DNA from: DATFQI01 sp963816955
Lineage (GTDB): Bacteria > Actinomycetota > Thermoleophilia > Solirubrobacterales > Solirubrobacteraceae
Assembly (NCBI GenBank): GCA_963816955.1
Contig: CAWFME010000001.1
Coordinates: forward strand, 1 to 64,000
Length of the DNA: 64,000 bases
Direction of reading: 5' to 3'
The translations under genes and the position numbers were made by a program. The notes below the pieces were generated by a model. That model made no database searches and had not been told where the DNA came from. It saw nothing but the letters and a program-made list of their open reading frames with translations. Below are positions 1 to 12,600 of this stretch, piece after piece. Each line of letters starts with the position of its first letter. Position 1 is the first letter of the stretch.

Positions 1-97
1 TAGGTGGCAGGTCGGACGGCCTGGCTGACTACGTCGCAACCTCCGCGGATCCGTGCGTACGCTCGCTCGCACAGCGAAGTGCTGTCTGAAGATGGCG

Positions 98-316
98 TCA
101 GAGCTCGATCGGTCGGTAGCTGAGCGCGCGGTCCACGACCTCTTCAGCACGAGGGTCGTGGTCGAAGTGGTCATCCCAATAGAAGATGAGATCCGCGGCA
201 CCCGGGTGCGGGACGTTCGCTTCGAAGAGCTCGACCAAACGATCGGCCTCCTCCTCCGACTCGCCCTCGGCCGCCTGTATTCGACGGACCAGATCGATGA
301 GCTCTTCGCGCGTCAT
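98..316 (-). CDS. Colicin E/pyocin S-type DNase immunity protein
   Basis: A 72-residue protein of the colicin/pyocin immunity family (Im2/Im7/Im9 fold, usually about 85 residues). It should bind and inhibit the DNase encoded just upstream. Visible family features are the acidic helix segment EGESEEEADRLVELFE (about residues 17-32) and the HPGAADLIFYW block (about residues 37-47). That block aligns with HPSGSDLIYYP of Im9, with the key Tyr-Tyr pair reading Phe-Tyr. Its ATG overlaps the toxin stop codon as ATGA, so translation is probably coupled to the toxin, as expected for a toxin/immunity pair. The protein is highly acidic, matching a basic DNase partner. The family call is strong; binding to this particular toxin is inferred from adjacency. 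Confidence 0.9.
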   Translation of the reverse strand: MTREELIDLVRRIQAAEGESEEEADRLVELFEANVPHPGAADLIFYWDDHFDHDPRAEEVVDRALSYRPIEL

Positions 317-699
317 CGTGCTTCGCGCCCGGCGCCGTAGTGGTACTGAGGTTCGAGAGCCTCCTTGTGGAAGCGAGGGGTCACGACCAGGATGTTGTCA
401 GGATCGTAGGGATCCCCGCCTCGGCTCACCGGGGTCTTGTGGTGCAACTCGTAGGACTTCCGGGCGCCGAGCCTCTGCGTCGAGGCAACCCGAGGTGCCA
501 GCCCCTTCCGCATGCGGCCGACGTTCGATGCTCTGAACTGCGTGGCGAGCGTCGGATCCTCCGCGACCGCCGTCCAGAACTTCTGTCTGAAGTCGTTCCT
601 GTCACTGAAGGTCTGCCCTCTCAGCCTTGCCGAGACGGACCCGGGCACGTTGCCCGCGTTGCCCGCGCTCCCGCGCAGGAACTCGACCCGCCCGCGGTG
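313..699 (-). CDS. Colicin/pyocin-like HNH DNase module, C-terminal toxin of the RHS protein (frame-displaced)
   Basis: This open frame encodes the toxic tip of the RHS protein but lies one frame away from it. The sequence FLRGSAGNAGNVPGSVSARL followed by GQTFSDRNDFRQKFW matches the start of colicin E9/pyocin DNase domains. The HNH core is YELHH, then DPDNI, then TPRFH. Counting from the internal ATG at 648, the His pair is 69-70, Asn is 85 and the downstream His is 94. The second downstream His of colicin DNases (H-x3-H) reads Leu98, and the next His is residue 103, so the metal site may differ or be impaired. Adding one G to the run at about 691-695 fuses this frame to the HINT domain in register. 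It is therefore annotated as part of the RHS gene, not an independent gene. The activity should be metal-dependent DNA cleavage inside a target cell. Confidence 0.88.
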   Translation of the reverse strand, partial: HRGRVEFLRGSAGNAGNVPGSVSARLRGQTFSDRNDFRQKFWTAVAEDPTLATQFRASNVGRMRKGLAPRVASTQRLGARKSYELHHKTPVSRGGDPYDPDNILVVTPRFHKEALEPQYHYGAGREAR

Positions 700-3600
700 C
701 TACAGGACCCACTGCCCTGATTGTGGACGAGCACCGGCACGGCCCCGGCGTAGAAGCTATGGGCTCCCGCGACCGTGAAGTCGTACACGGTCTCGCGCTC
801 GAGGGTGAAGTGTCGGACCCCCTCGACCCGGATGGACGAGCCGTCGGCGCGATGCAGCACGTCGCCGCGGCGGAGGTCTCCCGCCGTGACCCAGCCGCCC
901 CGTGACGGCACCCAGTACGGATGCGCTGCGGTCGCCACCATCGTCCGGCCACCGATCGTGAGCGCGACGAGATCCTTGCGATCTGTGTTCGACGTGGTGC
1001 GCGTGACCGAGAACGGTCCCGTCCGAGATGACTCCACGGCTGTGCCGAGCACGCGATCCCCGACCTCGACGTCCTCGATCGGCTTCGTCGTACCGTCGGC
1101 CATCAGGACGTGGGTGCCGGCAGGGAAGGAGTAGAAGCAGCCACGGAGCGATCGGCCCAGGTCTCCGAACTCGTCGCCTCGCGCGGCCAGCTTGCGAGCC
1201 TTCTTCGCGAGACGAGCAGCTGTGGCGCTGTCGCCGGCGATCGGCACGAGCCCGGCACCCGACCAAGCCGCCTCTTCCCAGTTGCCCTCCGCTGCGTAGA
1301 GGATCGAGTTCAGGGCGTCTGCTGCCGCTCCGCCAGCGGGCGCCAATCCCCCCATATCGAGGAGCGTGTGGACCGCCGTGCTCGCGTCGCCCACCGGTGC
1401 GTTGCAGACGGCAAGACCGGAATCGCCTCGACACGTCTCGATCGCGAGGGCGACTGCGTTCTTCGACGCGCGGTTGGGAAGGCCGGCAAGGTTCGCGTCC
1501 GCCTCGATCGCATCGAGGCCGCTGAACTCGGCGACGCCCTTGGCCTCGTTGTAGCGCTTGGCCGCTTCGCCGCCCTGGGCTTGCGGGCGCTTTCGCGAGG
1601 TGACGGGCTTGGTACCCGGGCTCCAGTCGATCCGGTGGCCGTCGAACTCGATGTTGTTGACGGGGTTGCCGCCGGCGAACGCCCAGCGGTTCTGCGTCAG
1701 CGGGTCGGCCTGGAGGTTGAAGTCGCCGGACGATGACTCGTAGCGATCCGTCGACAGGAAGCGGCCGATGTCGGGCCGGTACGCGCGGGCCTGCATGTCG
1801 TACGTCTTCACGCCGCTGTCGTAGTAGAAGCCCTCGAAGCGGAACGGCTGGCCGCAGCCGACGTCGGTGAGCCCCGAGGCCTTCTCCTCTTCCGTGCAGG
1901 CGGCGTTGCCCGCAGGTCGACGCCTGCTCGCCGTCCGGGAGCTGGAGCTCGCCGTACGGGTCGTAGGCGTACTTCTCGCCGCTCGCGACCGAGCCGTCGT
2001 CGCCCTCGAGGCCGGTGACGGAGCCGTTGGCGTCCTGCGGTAGCCGCGGTAAGCTGGGTGTCGCGCTGGCAGCTGGCCTTCGACGAGAAGCCGATCCGGT
2101 TCAGCTCCGCGTCGTAGTCGTAGCTGCGCGTCATGCCGTTCGGACGCATGGCTCTCGCGCGAGACGCGCCTCGGAGAGACCGACGTAGCCGAAGTCCGTC
2201 TCTGGCGCCGCTGGCGGACTTGGAGTCGCGGCGATCGAGCCCGTCGTAGGCGAAGTTCGTCGTCGGACCAACCGGCTCGCGGGTCGACGTGAGCCGGTCG
2301 AACTCGTCGTAGGTGAACTCGGCGTCGAACGTCGACGGTGTGGCGCTGCACTGATTCGCCGTGATCCGCTCGACGTTGCCGAAGGGCGAGTGGCAGTAGT
2401 TGGCCACGGTCTCCGGAGCGGTCGGGCTGGTCTTGACCGTCGCCTTGTCGAGCTGGTCGCCCGTGTAGCTGTAGACGACCGACTTGCCTTCTTCGTCGGG
2501 TGCGTTCGGCGACGATCTTGAACTCGCGCAGCTCGAGCGTCGCGCCGTCGCCGTCGACCTTGTAGCGGGTGCGCTTGGTGCCCTTGACCCATGAGGTCAG
2601 CTGGTCGCGGGCGTTGAACGTGTGGGTTCCGCGCTCGTCCTTGGTGCGGTTGCCGTTGGTGTCGTAGGCGAACGTGTCGGTGTCCGCGTTGCCGGTCCGC
2701 GGCGTACGGGTCTTCTTGGTCAGGCGGCCGTCGTCGGCGTACTCGTAGGTGTCCGTGGCGCGGACGGAGCCCGCGGGGCATGCGGCGGGCGCCTCGGCGA
2801 CGACGTTGCAGCGCACCCGCGAGGCACGCTGGCCCGACGGGAACCAGCCGCTGAGCACGGTGCGGTCGGATTCGCCGCTGCGCGTGACGATCGTGCGGAT
2901 CTCACGGTTTGCGTTGTCGTAGGTGAAGCGGCTTCGGGTGCCGCCCGTGTATTCGTCGATCGTCGCGCCCACGCGGCCGTCGGTGCGGCGCTCGGAGAGC
3001 CGGCCGTCCTGGTCGTAGTGGAACGTCGTGTCCTTGCCGGCGCTCCAGGCCTCGTTGATCTTGACCGCGCGGTCGAGCTCGTCGTTGGTGACGAACGTCG
3101 TGCGGCCGGCCTGGTCACCTGACGTGGCCTCGTCCTTGAACGAGATCAGGTTGTGGTTGCGGTCGGAGCGGTAGGTGTACTTCCGCGGCGAGGGATCGCC
3201 CGTCTTGATCGCCAGCCGCTCGAGCAGCGTGCCGTTGTTGCCGATCGTGCGCTGGACCTCGCGGCGGTCCACGCCCTCCTTGCCGGTCACCCAGCGGCGC
3301 TGGTCGCCGGTCTCGTAGTAGGTGTAAGTGGCCTTGTCGCCGCCGACGCGCTCCGTCGTGCCGGCGCGGGTATGGACGGGCTCGGTGGCCGTGGCGATCC
3401 AGCCCGTGTCGAAGTACGTGTAGGACGTGCGGGCGGTCTGCGGCGAGGCCTTCGTCCATTCGTAGCTGTGGTCCATGGAGGCCACCCAGCCGCGGTTGTT
3501 GCGAATGAAGTCCTGCCGGTAGCGGCGCTGATCGTCGCCCGTCGTGGGCCCGCCGTCGGGATCGGTGTCCGCATCGCCCCAGGCCGCGTGGACGGCCGTG

Positions 3601-6600
3601 AGCAGGTTGTCGCTCGTGTACTCGCGCAGCGTGGCGTACTTGGTGGCCAGCCGCACGGAGTCGCGCGACTTGTCGGCGGAGTCCGCCGGATCGGTGGTGT
3701 AGGGGGCCTTGTCGGTCTCCCGTGGGAGGTCGTTCGAAGCGTTGACGCCCGCCGGCGCGATCTCGCGGCGCAGGTTCCCGGCCGGGTCGTACTCCCACGC
3801 GCGCACCCGCTTCGTCTGGCCGGCCTCGCTCCCGGTGGTCTCCGTCCACGGCAGGTCGCGCCCCTCGTAGCGGGTCGTCGTGACCTGGCGCGGCCCCGTG
3901 CCGGTCGTCGACGGCGGCGCGTCGACGACCGTGCGGTTGCCGTTCGCGTCGTAGCCGTATTCGGTGCGGGCCTGGAGCGGGTCGATCTCGCCCGTGACCA
4001 GGTTGCGCGCGTCGTACTCCGTCTTGTACTCGCGCTGGAGGTGCGTCCTGACGAGCGTCCGGTTGCCGGCGGCGTCGTAGCCATACATCGTCGTGCGGGT
4101 CTTCGGATCGATGCTCGACGTCCGGCGGTCGAGCGCGTCGTAACCCGACTTCCACACGGTGTCCAGCGGCGTGCGCGTCTCCGTGAGATTGTCGTTCTCG
4201 TCGAAGGTGAACCGGGTCGTCTCGATCGTGGTCGTCACCCCGTCGCCTGGGGCGTCCACCTTCGTCCTGCGATCGAACTGGTCGTAGGTCAGCAGCGTGT
4301 CGAAGCGCCGGGCGTCCGTCGCCCTGCGCAGGTTGCCGTTGTAGTCGTACGCCGAGGACTCGACGATGCGGTTCGCGCCGCTGAAGGGGCGGTCGATCGA
4401 CGTGATGCGGTCGACCGCGTCGCGCGTGAGCCGGGTGATCCGGTCGCTGCCCTCGACCACGGGCGGGCGCTGCTCGATCGTCGTCAGCGCGCGCGTGTCG
4501 TCATAGCCGAAGTGGGTCAGGCCGGCCTGCGGGAGCAGGTCCGGCATCTCGAGCCGGTCGACGGCGCCGAAGTCGCCCTCGCCGTTGCCCGAGCTCGGAA
4601 GCCTCGGCTTGCCGCCGCGGTCGCCCATCTCGAGCGGGTCGCGCTCCTCGAGGCCGCCCGAGCCGACGGACCACCAGGACGGACGCTCCGTGCTGGACAG
4701 CTCGCCCGTGTCGAGGAAGGTGTTGCGGAACGAGTAGCGGTTGGAGCAGCCGGCGTCGGGGGTCGTCAGCCCGCCGCGTGCGTCCGTGATGCACGTCGGG
4801 TCGCCGACGGCGTCGCGCCGCCAGAGGATCCGGCGCATCAGCGTGCTGTTGTTGCTCGGGTACTGGGCCTCGTCGCGCGGGAGCGAGCGGGACTTCAGGG
4901 CTCCGGTCGGGTAGTACTCGAACTCCGTGCGGTAGTCGGCGAACGTGTGCGTCGTCTCGACGCCTTTGGGCGCCGTGATCACGGAGACGCGGCCGTCGTC
5001 CTGGCGCGCGTAGACCGTCCGGTAGTTCGCCGGGTCGATGTACGTGGTGAGCTCGTCGTAGGCGTTGAACCCCCAGCGCTCGGTGAAGTCGCCGGCGGTG
5101 CCGGTCGCGGTCCCGCGCGGGTCCGTCTCCGAGATCAGGTTCTGGTTGAGGTCGTAGCCGTAGTCGGTGCGTAGCGCCAGGCCGCCCGGGTCCTCGGTGG
5201 CCGACGTCCGCAGGTCTGAGCGGTCGTAGCCGTAGGTGAAGCGGCGCTTGGCCGTGCCTGCGGCGTTCGCGACCGGATCGCCGCTGACGTTGCGGCGCGG
5301 GTCCACGATGCCGACGACGTTGTCGCGCCGGTCGTAGGCGTAGGAGGTGATCAGGTCCTTCGGCGTCGCGGTCGAGCTCGTGCGCTCGCGCCGGCGCTCG
5401 ACGAGCGGGCGGCTGATCGCGTCGTACTCGTACAGGGTCGAGAAGTCGTCGGCGATCCCGGTCGTGCGGACGCCCTCGGGCGCCTCGACCTTGGTGACGT
5501 TCTCGTCGGCGTCGTAGGACATCCGCGTCGACTCCACGCCGGTCGTCCCGTCGGAGTGCGCCACCGACGGGCTGCTGGAGAGCAGCGGCCGGTCCATCTC
5601 GGTGTACGTCGTGTCCCAGGAGCGCCCGAGCGCGTCGGTGTAGCGCGTGAGGTTGTCGTTGAGGTCGCGCTTGAAGGACTCCGTCGTCGAGCGGATCGTC
5701 CCGCCGACGGTGGAGTCGAACGTGCGGGTGCGCGACTCGACGCGGTCGAGCGCGTCGTAGGTGAGCGTCGTCCGGTAAGAGCCGGCCGGCGCGCCTGAGG
5801 CGTTGCCGCGCGGATCGACGGCGGTCAGCAGGTTGCCGACGCTGTCGTAGGTGTACTTCCAGGTCCCGTCCGTGGGCTCGGCGCTGCCGGGCCGGAACGG
5901 CCCGATCTGGGTCCTGGGCAGTCCGTTCGGGTCGTAGTCGGCCTGCGGATACTCCGTGCGGTCGCCGACCTCGGTCACCTCGGCGGTGACGAGGCCGTGG
6001 GTGCCGTACTCGTTGCGCGCCGGGGTAGCGACGCCGGGCCGGAAGCGCTCGCGCACGTTGCCCTCGTCGTCGACCGTGTAGCGCCACGTGTAGTCGTCGC
6101 GGTTCGCGCCCGCCCCGAAGCCGCGTGGCGTCGTGGTGGCGACGAGGTCGCCGACGAACTCGTGCGGCGCGTCGGTCCCGCGCGGGCTCTCGAGCGTGCC
6201 GTTGCCCTCGCGGTAGGTCAGCTCGGTCCGGCGGCTCTCGGGATCGACCTGCGCGGTCAGCTGCCCGAGGTGGTTGTAGGTCATCTGCGTGGTCGCGGCG
6301 TCGGCGCTGCCGGAGGCCGCGACGAGTGTCTTGACGTTGTTGTCCTCGTCGAAGTCGAGCCGCTGGGCGGTGCCGAGCGGATCGACGGACTCGCGCGGGC
6401 GGCCCGCGACGTCGGAGTAGTGCATCGTCGCCTGGCCGCGGCCGTTGGTGACGCGGGTAGCGTTGGGCCAGTCGGGGCGGCCGGCGAGATCACGGCTGTA
6501 GGTGAGCGTCCGGTTCGGGCCACCGCGCGTGTAGACGGTCACGGCCCGGCGGCCGAACGCCGTCTCGACGCCCGTGGGCGGAAGCTGGTAGTTGAACAGC

Positions 6601-9600
6601 GTCCGCCGCGGGTTCGGCGCGCCGGCCTGGCGGGGGTCGGTGACGCCCTCGAGCCAGCGTCGCGCGTTCGGGTTCTGGGCGTCCGGGGCCTCGTAGCCGA
6701 ACAGGAAGCTCCGCTGCACCGGCGTCCCAACGGCCTGCGTCAGGCTCGTCAGGTACTGACCGCTGTAGGTGAAGGTCGTACGGCGGCCGGCGTGGTCGGT
6801 GACCTGCTTGAGGTTGCCCGACGGCGGCTGTTCGGCCGGAGCGCCCGGCCGCGGGTCGTAGGCGAACGACACGGCACGGTTGGCGGCGCCGTCCTTCACT
6901 CCCGCCGAGTCCACGACCTGCTGGAGCTTGTAGATGCAGATCTCCTGGTCGACGTCGCCGACGTCCGGCACGCCGACGGTCGAGTTCGCGATCGAGCACG
7001 CCGTGCTCGTCGCGGACGCGTAGACGTAGTCGAACCGCAGCACGTTGCCGTTGCGATCCTCGATCGAGGACTGGTAGCCGTTTGCGTCGAAGAAGAACGT
7101 CACGCCGTCGGGCCGCGTCGCGGCCCACGCCCTGCGGCGATCGGCCAGGCCCTGCTCACCCGGCAGCGAGGCGGGCGACCAGCGACGCAGGTGCAGCTGC
7201 ACGCCGGCCGGCGGGATCCAGTAGTCGGCCGTCAGGTCGAGGTCCAGCAGGCTGTCGCTGGCGGCCTTGAACACGTGGCGGGTGCCGTCGGCGTCGGTCA
7301 GCACGACGTCGCCGCCGAGCGCGCCGAGCGCGGCCTTGGAGACGTCGAGCGGCTCGTTGAGCCGGGTGACTCCGGAGACGCCGACCGAGAATCCGCGACC
7401 CGCCTCGTCGTACTCGAGCGCCGTACCCTGCTTGGAGGCGTCGGCCGGGTCGACCTGCGAGTTGTAGGTGACGTTCATCACCGTCGACAGGCCGCGCCCC
7501 GGGTTCACGAGCGGCACCGAGTGCCAGACGAGGTTGCCCGTGGCGCGATCGACGTGCGCGGCCGTGCCGGCGCCCGTCTCGACGGTCTCGTAGTCCCAGA
7601 AGTCCTCGAGCCCGATCGAGTGCCGGGTGTTGGTCGACTGGGCGCCGACATTGACCTTGAGGTCCTTCTGCGAGGTGTTGCCGAGCTGGTCCTTGGCCTC
7701 GACCCGCACGGTGTAGCTCCCCTGTGGGTATGCCTCCGGCCGGAAGATCCATGTGCGCTCCATCGAGCAGTCGCCCTCCGGGCATGCCTGCTCCTTGTAG
7801 TCCTTGCGCTCGAAGACGCCCGGCACGTCGTCGCGGCGCAGCAGCACCTCGATCGACTTCACACCGGATCCAGGGACCGGCTCGCCGGCGGAGACGTTGT
7901 CGAACTCGGCGTAGCCGGGATTGGACTCGCTCCCGTAGTAGCCACAGCCCATCTCCACGAACACGCCGCCGCGCTCGAACGAGGTGGTCTTGCGCCGCAG
8001 CGTGGTCCACGTCGTCCCGTCCGGCGACGTCTGCCAGAGGATGTCGCCCTCCTCGTCCTTGAGCCGCCACCACCTGTGGTTGACCGGGTCGAGCGTGACC
8101 GAGGTCTCGTCGCGGACGCCGCCGGCCTGTTCGAACATGCGCAGCCGGGTGCCGGTGCTCATGAAGGTGAGCGACTTCCCGTCCCTGACGACGTCGACGT
8201 ACGTCTCCACGGTGCCGTTGCCGACCGCCGGGAGCTTCGTGACCTCGACCGTCAGCGCGCTGTCGGCGAGATCGACCCTGTTGCCCGACAGCAGGCCGGA
8301 GTAGCCGGAGGTGCACTGGGACCGGGCACGTCCTTCCGCCTCCCAGTTCGTACCGTAGCTGTGGCGCCACGTGTCCCCGAGGGTGCCGTCGTCGAAGCTG
8401 TCCCGCACCGTTGCCGTGCGATCGTCGTCGGTGGCGTTGACGCGCAGGTCGTACGCACCGGCCACCAGCGTGCCGTTCTCGGAGTCCTTCAGCGTCCCGG
8501 ACAGGGCGATGTCGGGCGGGTGGTCGTCGAACGTGGCGATCCGGTCGCGGATGCGCTTGTTGCCGACCTGGTCGGTCGCGATCACGCGCACCGTGTACTT
8601 GCCGCCCGGGCGGACCATCGAGAAGGTACGGCTCAGCGCGCAGCTGCCCTGCGGGCACGTCTGCGTCGTGTCCGGGGGCTGGGTGACGAAGCCTGCCGCG
8701 GGGTTGGCCTCGTCGCGGACCTGGACCTCGATGCCGGTCACGCCCGAGCGCTCCTGTGACGGGCTGGCCGTCGAGCCGTCGGCGGCGTCGATCGCGAGGT
8801 CGTAGGTCTGCACGCCCGACGTGCTGCGGCTCATCGAGGCCGAGGTCGACACGGTCGGAGCGGAGGTGTCGAGCACGATCTCCCACGCCGGGGAGTAGGC
8901 GCCCGCCCCGGTCATGTCCTCGGCCTTGGCGCGAAGCTGCAGGCGGCCCTCGGCCTCGTAGGCCGAGTTGAGCCCCAGCCAATCGGAGCGCGAGCAGGAG
9001 TCGTCGTAGCAGGGCTTCTCGACGAACGACCGCGTGTCGTAGGCGCCGCCCTTCGGGGCCCGCTCGAGCTTGAGCTTGTAGATGCCGGCGCGCTGGTCGG
9101 CCGCCGCCCTCTCGGACGGGCTGGGCTCGAACGCGCTGACGGCCGCCGCGCGCTCGAGCTGGATGCCGTCGACCATGAAGACGTCGCCGGCCGAGCCGCC
9201 GATGAAGTCGACCTCCCAGGCCAGCTCGAAGACGTTCGCCGGGACCGTGACGACGTTCTGGACGCGGGTCCAGCCCGTGTTGGAGATCGGCACCGCGGTC
9301 TTGGGCGCCCAGCTGATCGCGCCGGTCTCCGCGAACATGCGCGCGTTCACGGCCGCCGTGCGGCCCGACGCCGCCTCCGATCGCACGTACGCCGAGATCG
9401 CGATCTTGTCGCCGGGTTCGACCCAGAGCTTGTTGAAGTCGTTGTGGACGAGCGGGCCGGAGCCGTACTGGGTGACCTGGAAGTAGCGGCTCCCGTGCGC
9501 GGCCGTGAGGGGGCCGTCGACGACGGAGCCGTTGCTCTTCCACGTCCAGAAGCCGTGCGGCGTGCCGCGCTCGAACGAGGAGCCGGGCACGAGGTTGCGC

Positions 9601-12600
9601 GGCGTCCCGGGCTGGCCGAAGTCGGTGGCCTCGATCAGGACCTTGTGCTTGCCCGCCCCGAAGAACGCTCCTTGCTTGAGCGGGCCGGTGGTGCTGAGCA
9701 CCTGCGGGTTGCTGCGGTCGACGACGAGATCCCACGGGCGGCCGAGCGTCGGCGGGTTCCCGGCCTTGTCGGTCGCTCGCACCTGGGCCGTGTGCAGGCC
9801 CTCGGGGATGGTCGCGTCGCTCATCGTGTAGCTGATGTCCGAGCTGCGCAGCGAGCAGCTCGGCTCGGGGCACGTGCCCGTCTCGGTGCCGCGCACGGCG
9901 CCGTCGATCAGCAGCTCGACCTTGTCCACGCCGGAGCGCTGCGAGGCGGGGGTCTCGCTCGGGCGCAGCCCGAACGGCGTCACGAAGCCGCCGCGCTCGA
10001 GCTGCACCGCGTCGACGTAGACCGTCTCGCCCTGCGCCAGGTTCTCGAAGCGGACCTCCCAGCTCGCGCTCACCGCGGTCGCCGGAACGACGGCAGTGCC
10101 GGCGCTGCGCCGCCACGCGGTCGTCGACGTCTGGGTCGCGGTCGGGATGCTCTTGACGAGCGCGTTCGAGGAGTCCCAGAAGCGGATCGCGGCGCGGAAC
10201 CTCCGGCCGGCCACGGTGGCGCGACCGTAGGCGGAGACGGCGACCTTCTGGCCCGACGTCACCGGAAGCCGGGCCGAGTCGTTGCCGATCTCGGCGATCG
10301 TGCTGGACGTTCCTGCGCTCAGGCGCGCGACGCGGCTGCCGTGCGGCGCGCCCGCCTGCGTCTCGACCGCGCCATTGGACATGAAGACGTAGGCGCCGCC
10401 GAGCGTCCCGCTCTCGAACGACGCGTCGGCGATCGTGTTGGTGCCCGCGCCGTTGGTGCCTGGTGTCTCGTCCGCGTGCGGCGCGTAGGCGGTCAGGGAC
10501 GGGAAGTCCTCGAGCTCGACCGCGTCCACGTAGGCGGTCTCGCCGCTCGTGAGCTCCAGCACGCGGACGCTCCAGCTCACGTAGTTCGCCCAGTTGGGCA
10601 CCTGCACGGTGCCGCTGACCCGCGTCCAGCCCGTCGAGGTGATCGCCGACGGGGGCGGCGTCGCGGTCGCGCCGGGCACGTCGCCCGCGTTCTGGGAGAA
10701 GCGCGCGGAGATCTGCGCGGAGCGTCCGGGCTGCGACGCGCGCACGTATGCCGAGATCGTCACGCGCTCGCTCGGCGTGACGGGGATCTTGGCCGTGTCG
10801 TTGCCGATCTCGGCGTAGCTGCTGCCGCCCGCGGCGACGAGCTTGGCGACCGCCGACCCGTGGAACGCCGCCACCTCGGTCGAGGAGGATCCGGTGGCCT
10901 GCTTGAGGTAGGCGCCCTCGGGCAGATCGCCTTCGAACGAGCTGCCCTTGACCTGATTGACGCCGGGCACCGAGCCGGCGAAGTCCTTCGTCTCGACGTG
11001 CACGTCGTGGCGGCCCCAGGACATCACGTGGTGCTTGAAGAACCCGGCCGTGCTCAGGAACTCGGGGCCCGTGCCGTCGACCGTGACCGTGAAGGTCTGC
11101 TTGGGCGACTTCAGGCCGACGCCGTCCTCGACCTCGACGGCGATCGTCTGCGCGCCGTCGGAGCTGAGGTTGAGCGGGAAGGTCTTCGAGCACGCGCCGC
11201 TCGAGCACGTGGCCGTCTGGGTCTGCAGCGTGCCGTTGACCCACGCGCGGAACACCTTCACGCCCGAGTTCTGGGCGCCGCCGGCGCCGACGTCGTTGGC
11301 GTTGACGACGAGCGAGTGCGTGCCTGGCTTGAGCGTCGCGTTCGGCTTGACCGGCCCCGGCAGCGAGTGCGTCGGCGCGGTCCGGTCGACCTGGCGGGCG
11401 AAGCTGTGGGTCGCCAGGTTGTCGACGAGATCGCGTGCCCTCAGCGTGATGGTGGACGTGCCTTCGTTGAGGCGGTAGCCGAACGTCCCCGTCTTGGAGT
11501 CGCGGTTGACGCACCACGGCTTGTACGGGGCGCCGTGGTCGCAGGGCGCGCCGATCGTGCCGTTGCCGCTCGCCGCGCCGGCCAGCTCTACCGTGCGCGT
11601 GCCGAGCCCGTAGTCGTTGACGTCGACGTTCAGCGTCTGCACGGCGTTGCCGTCGTTGAACCAGGTGCCGTTGCCGGGCGGGCTGACGAACGTGGGCGCG
11701 TAGCGGTCGCCGAGGTAGGTGTTCGCCCAGCCCATCGTGCGCATCGCCTTGTTGCCGCCGGTGCTCAGCCCCTGCCCCTGGACCCAGATGCCGAACACCA
11801 TCCAGTTGTGGTCGGTGGGCGATGCCTTCGCGCAGCGCGGCTCGTAGAAGCAGAAGTGGTCGATCGTCCCGCTGTAGGTGTGCCCGCTCCAGGACGGGTT
11901 CTCCCCCCAGCCGCTGCCCCACGTGTAGTTGACGCCCGTCTGCCAGACCTTGTTCGGGTCCTGGAAGCCGTGGTAGCCGATGCTGCCGTAGGGGAAGTGG
12001 GCGATGTTGCCGAACTGCGCCTCGCCGATGTACGTGCCGGCGGGCGCCTGCAGCGCGAGCTCGCCCCACTCGTTGCCCTGGTAGGTGTTGTTGGTCGGGA
12101 GCGAGAGGTAGACGCCGGAGGCGTACGCCGGGTCGTTGATCGCGACCCCGATCTGATGCCAGGTCGTCGGGCTCTGGATGCTCGTGCGGAAGTGCCAGCC
12201 CAGATCGGTCCAGCGCTGCGGGGTGTAGGCCTCGTACCATGCGCCGACGCCGAACCACGGATCCACGAGCAGCGGGTACTTGAAGTCGCCCGCCCGGTGG
12301 TCGACCTTCAGCCGCAGGGTGTCGCCGACCATGCGGGCGCTCGTCGGCACCCGCATGCCGTCGGCATCGAGGCTGTTCGGCGCATAGATGATCGCCAGCC
12401 GCTCGTCGCCCTTGACGATCTCGAAGGATTCGGGCGGGTCGTTGGGAATCGGGTTGTCGGACCTCATCGGCCGCACGCGCGCGCCGGCCGGAAGGTCCAG
12501 GGCGAAGTTCAGCTGCTCGGGGCTGTCGGCCGAGCGGAGCTGCACGAAGGTCTCGATCCCGTCCGGCACCGGCATGACGAGGTAGTCCGTGTCGGGCGCG

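Noticed and set aside
68..84. Hairpin downstream of the immunity gene as a terminator
   Set aside because: Only a 5-bp stem (ACAGC/GCTGT) with no U-run; too weak to support.
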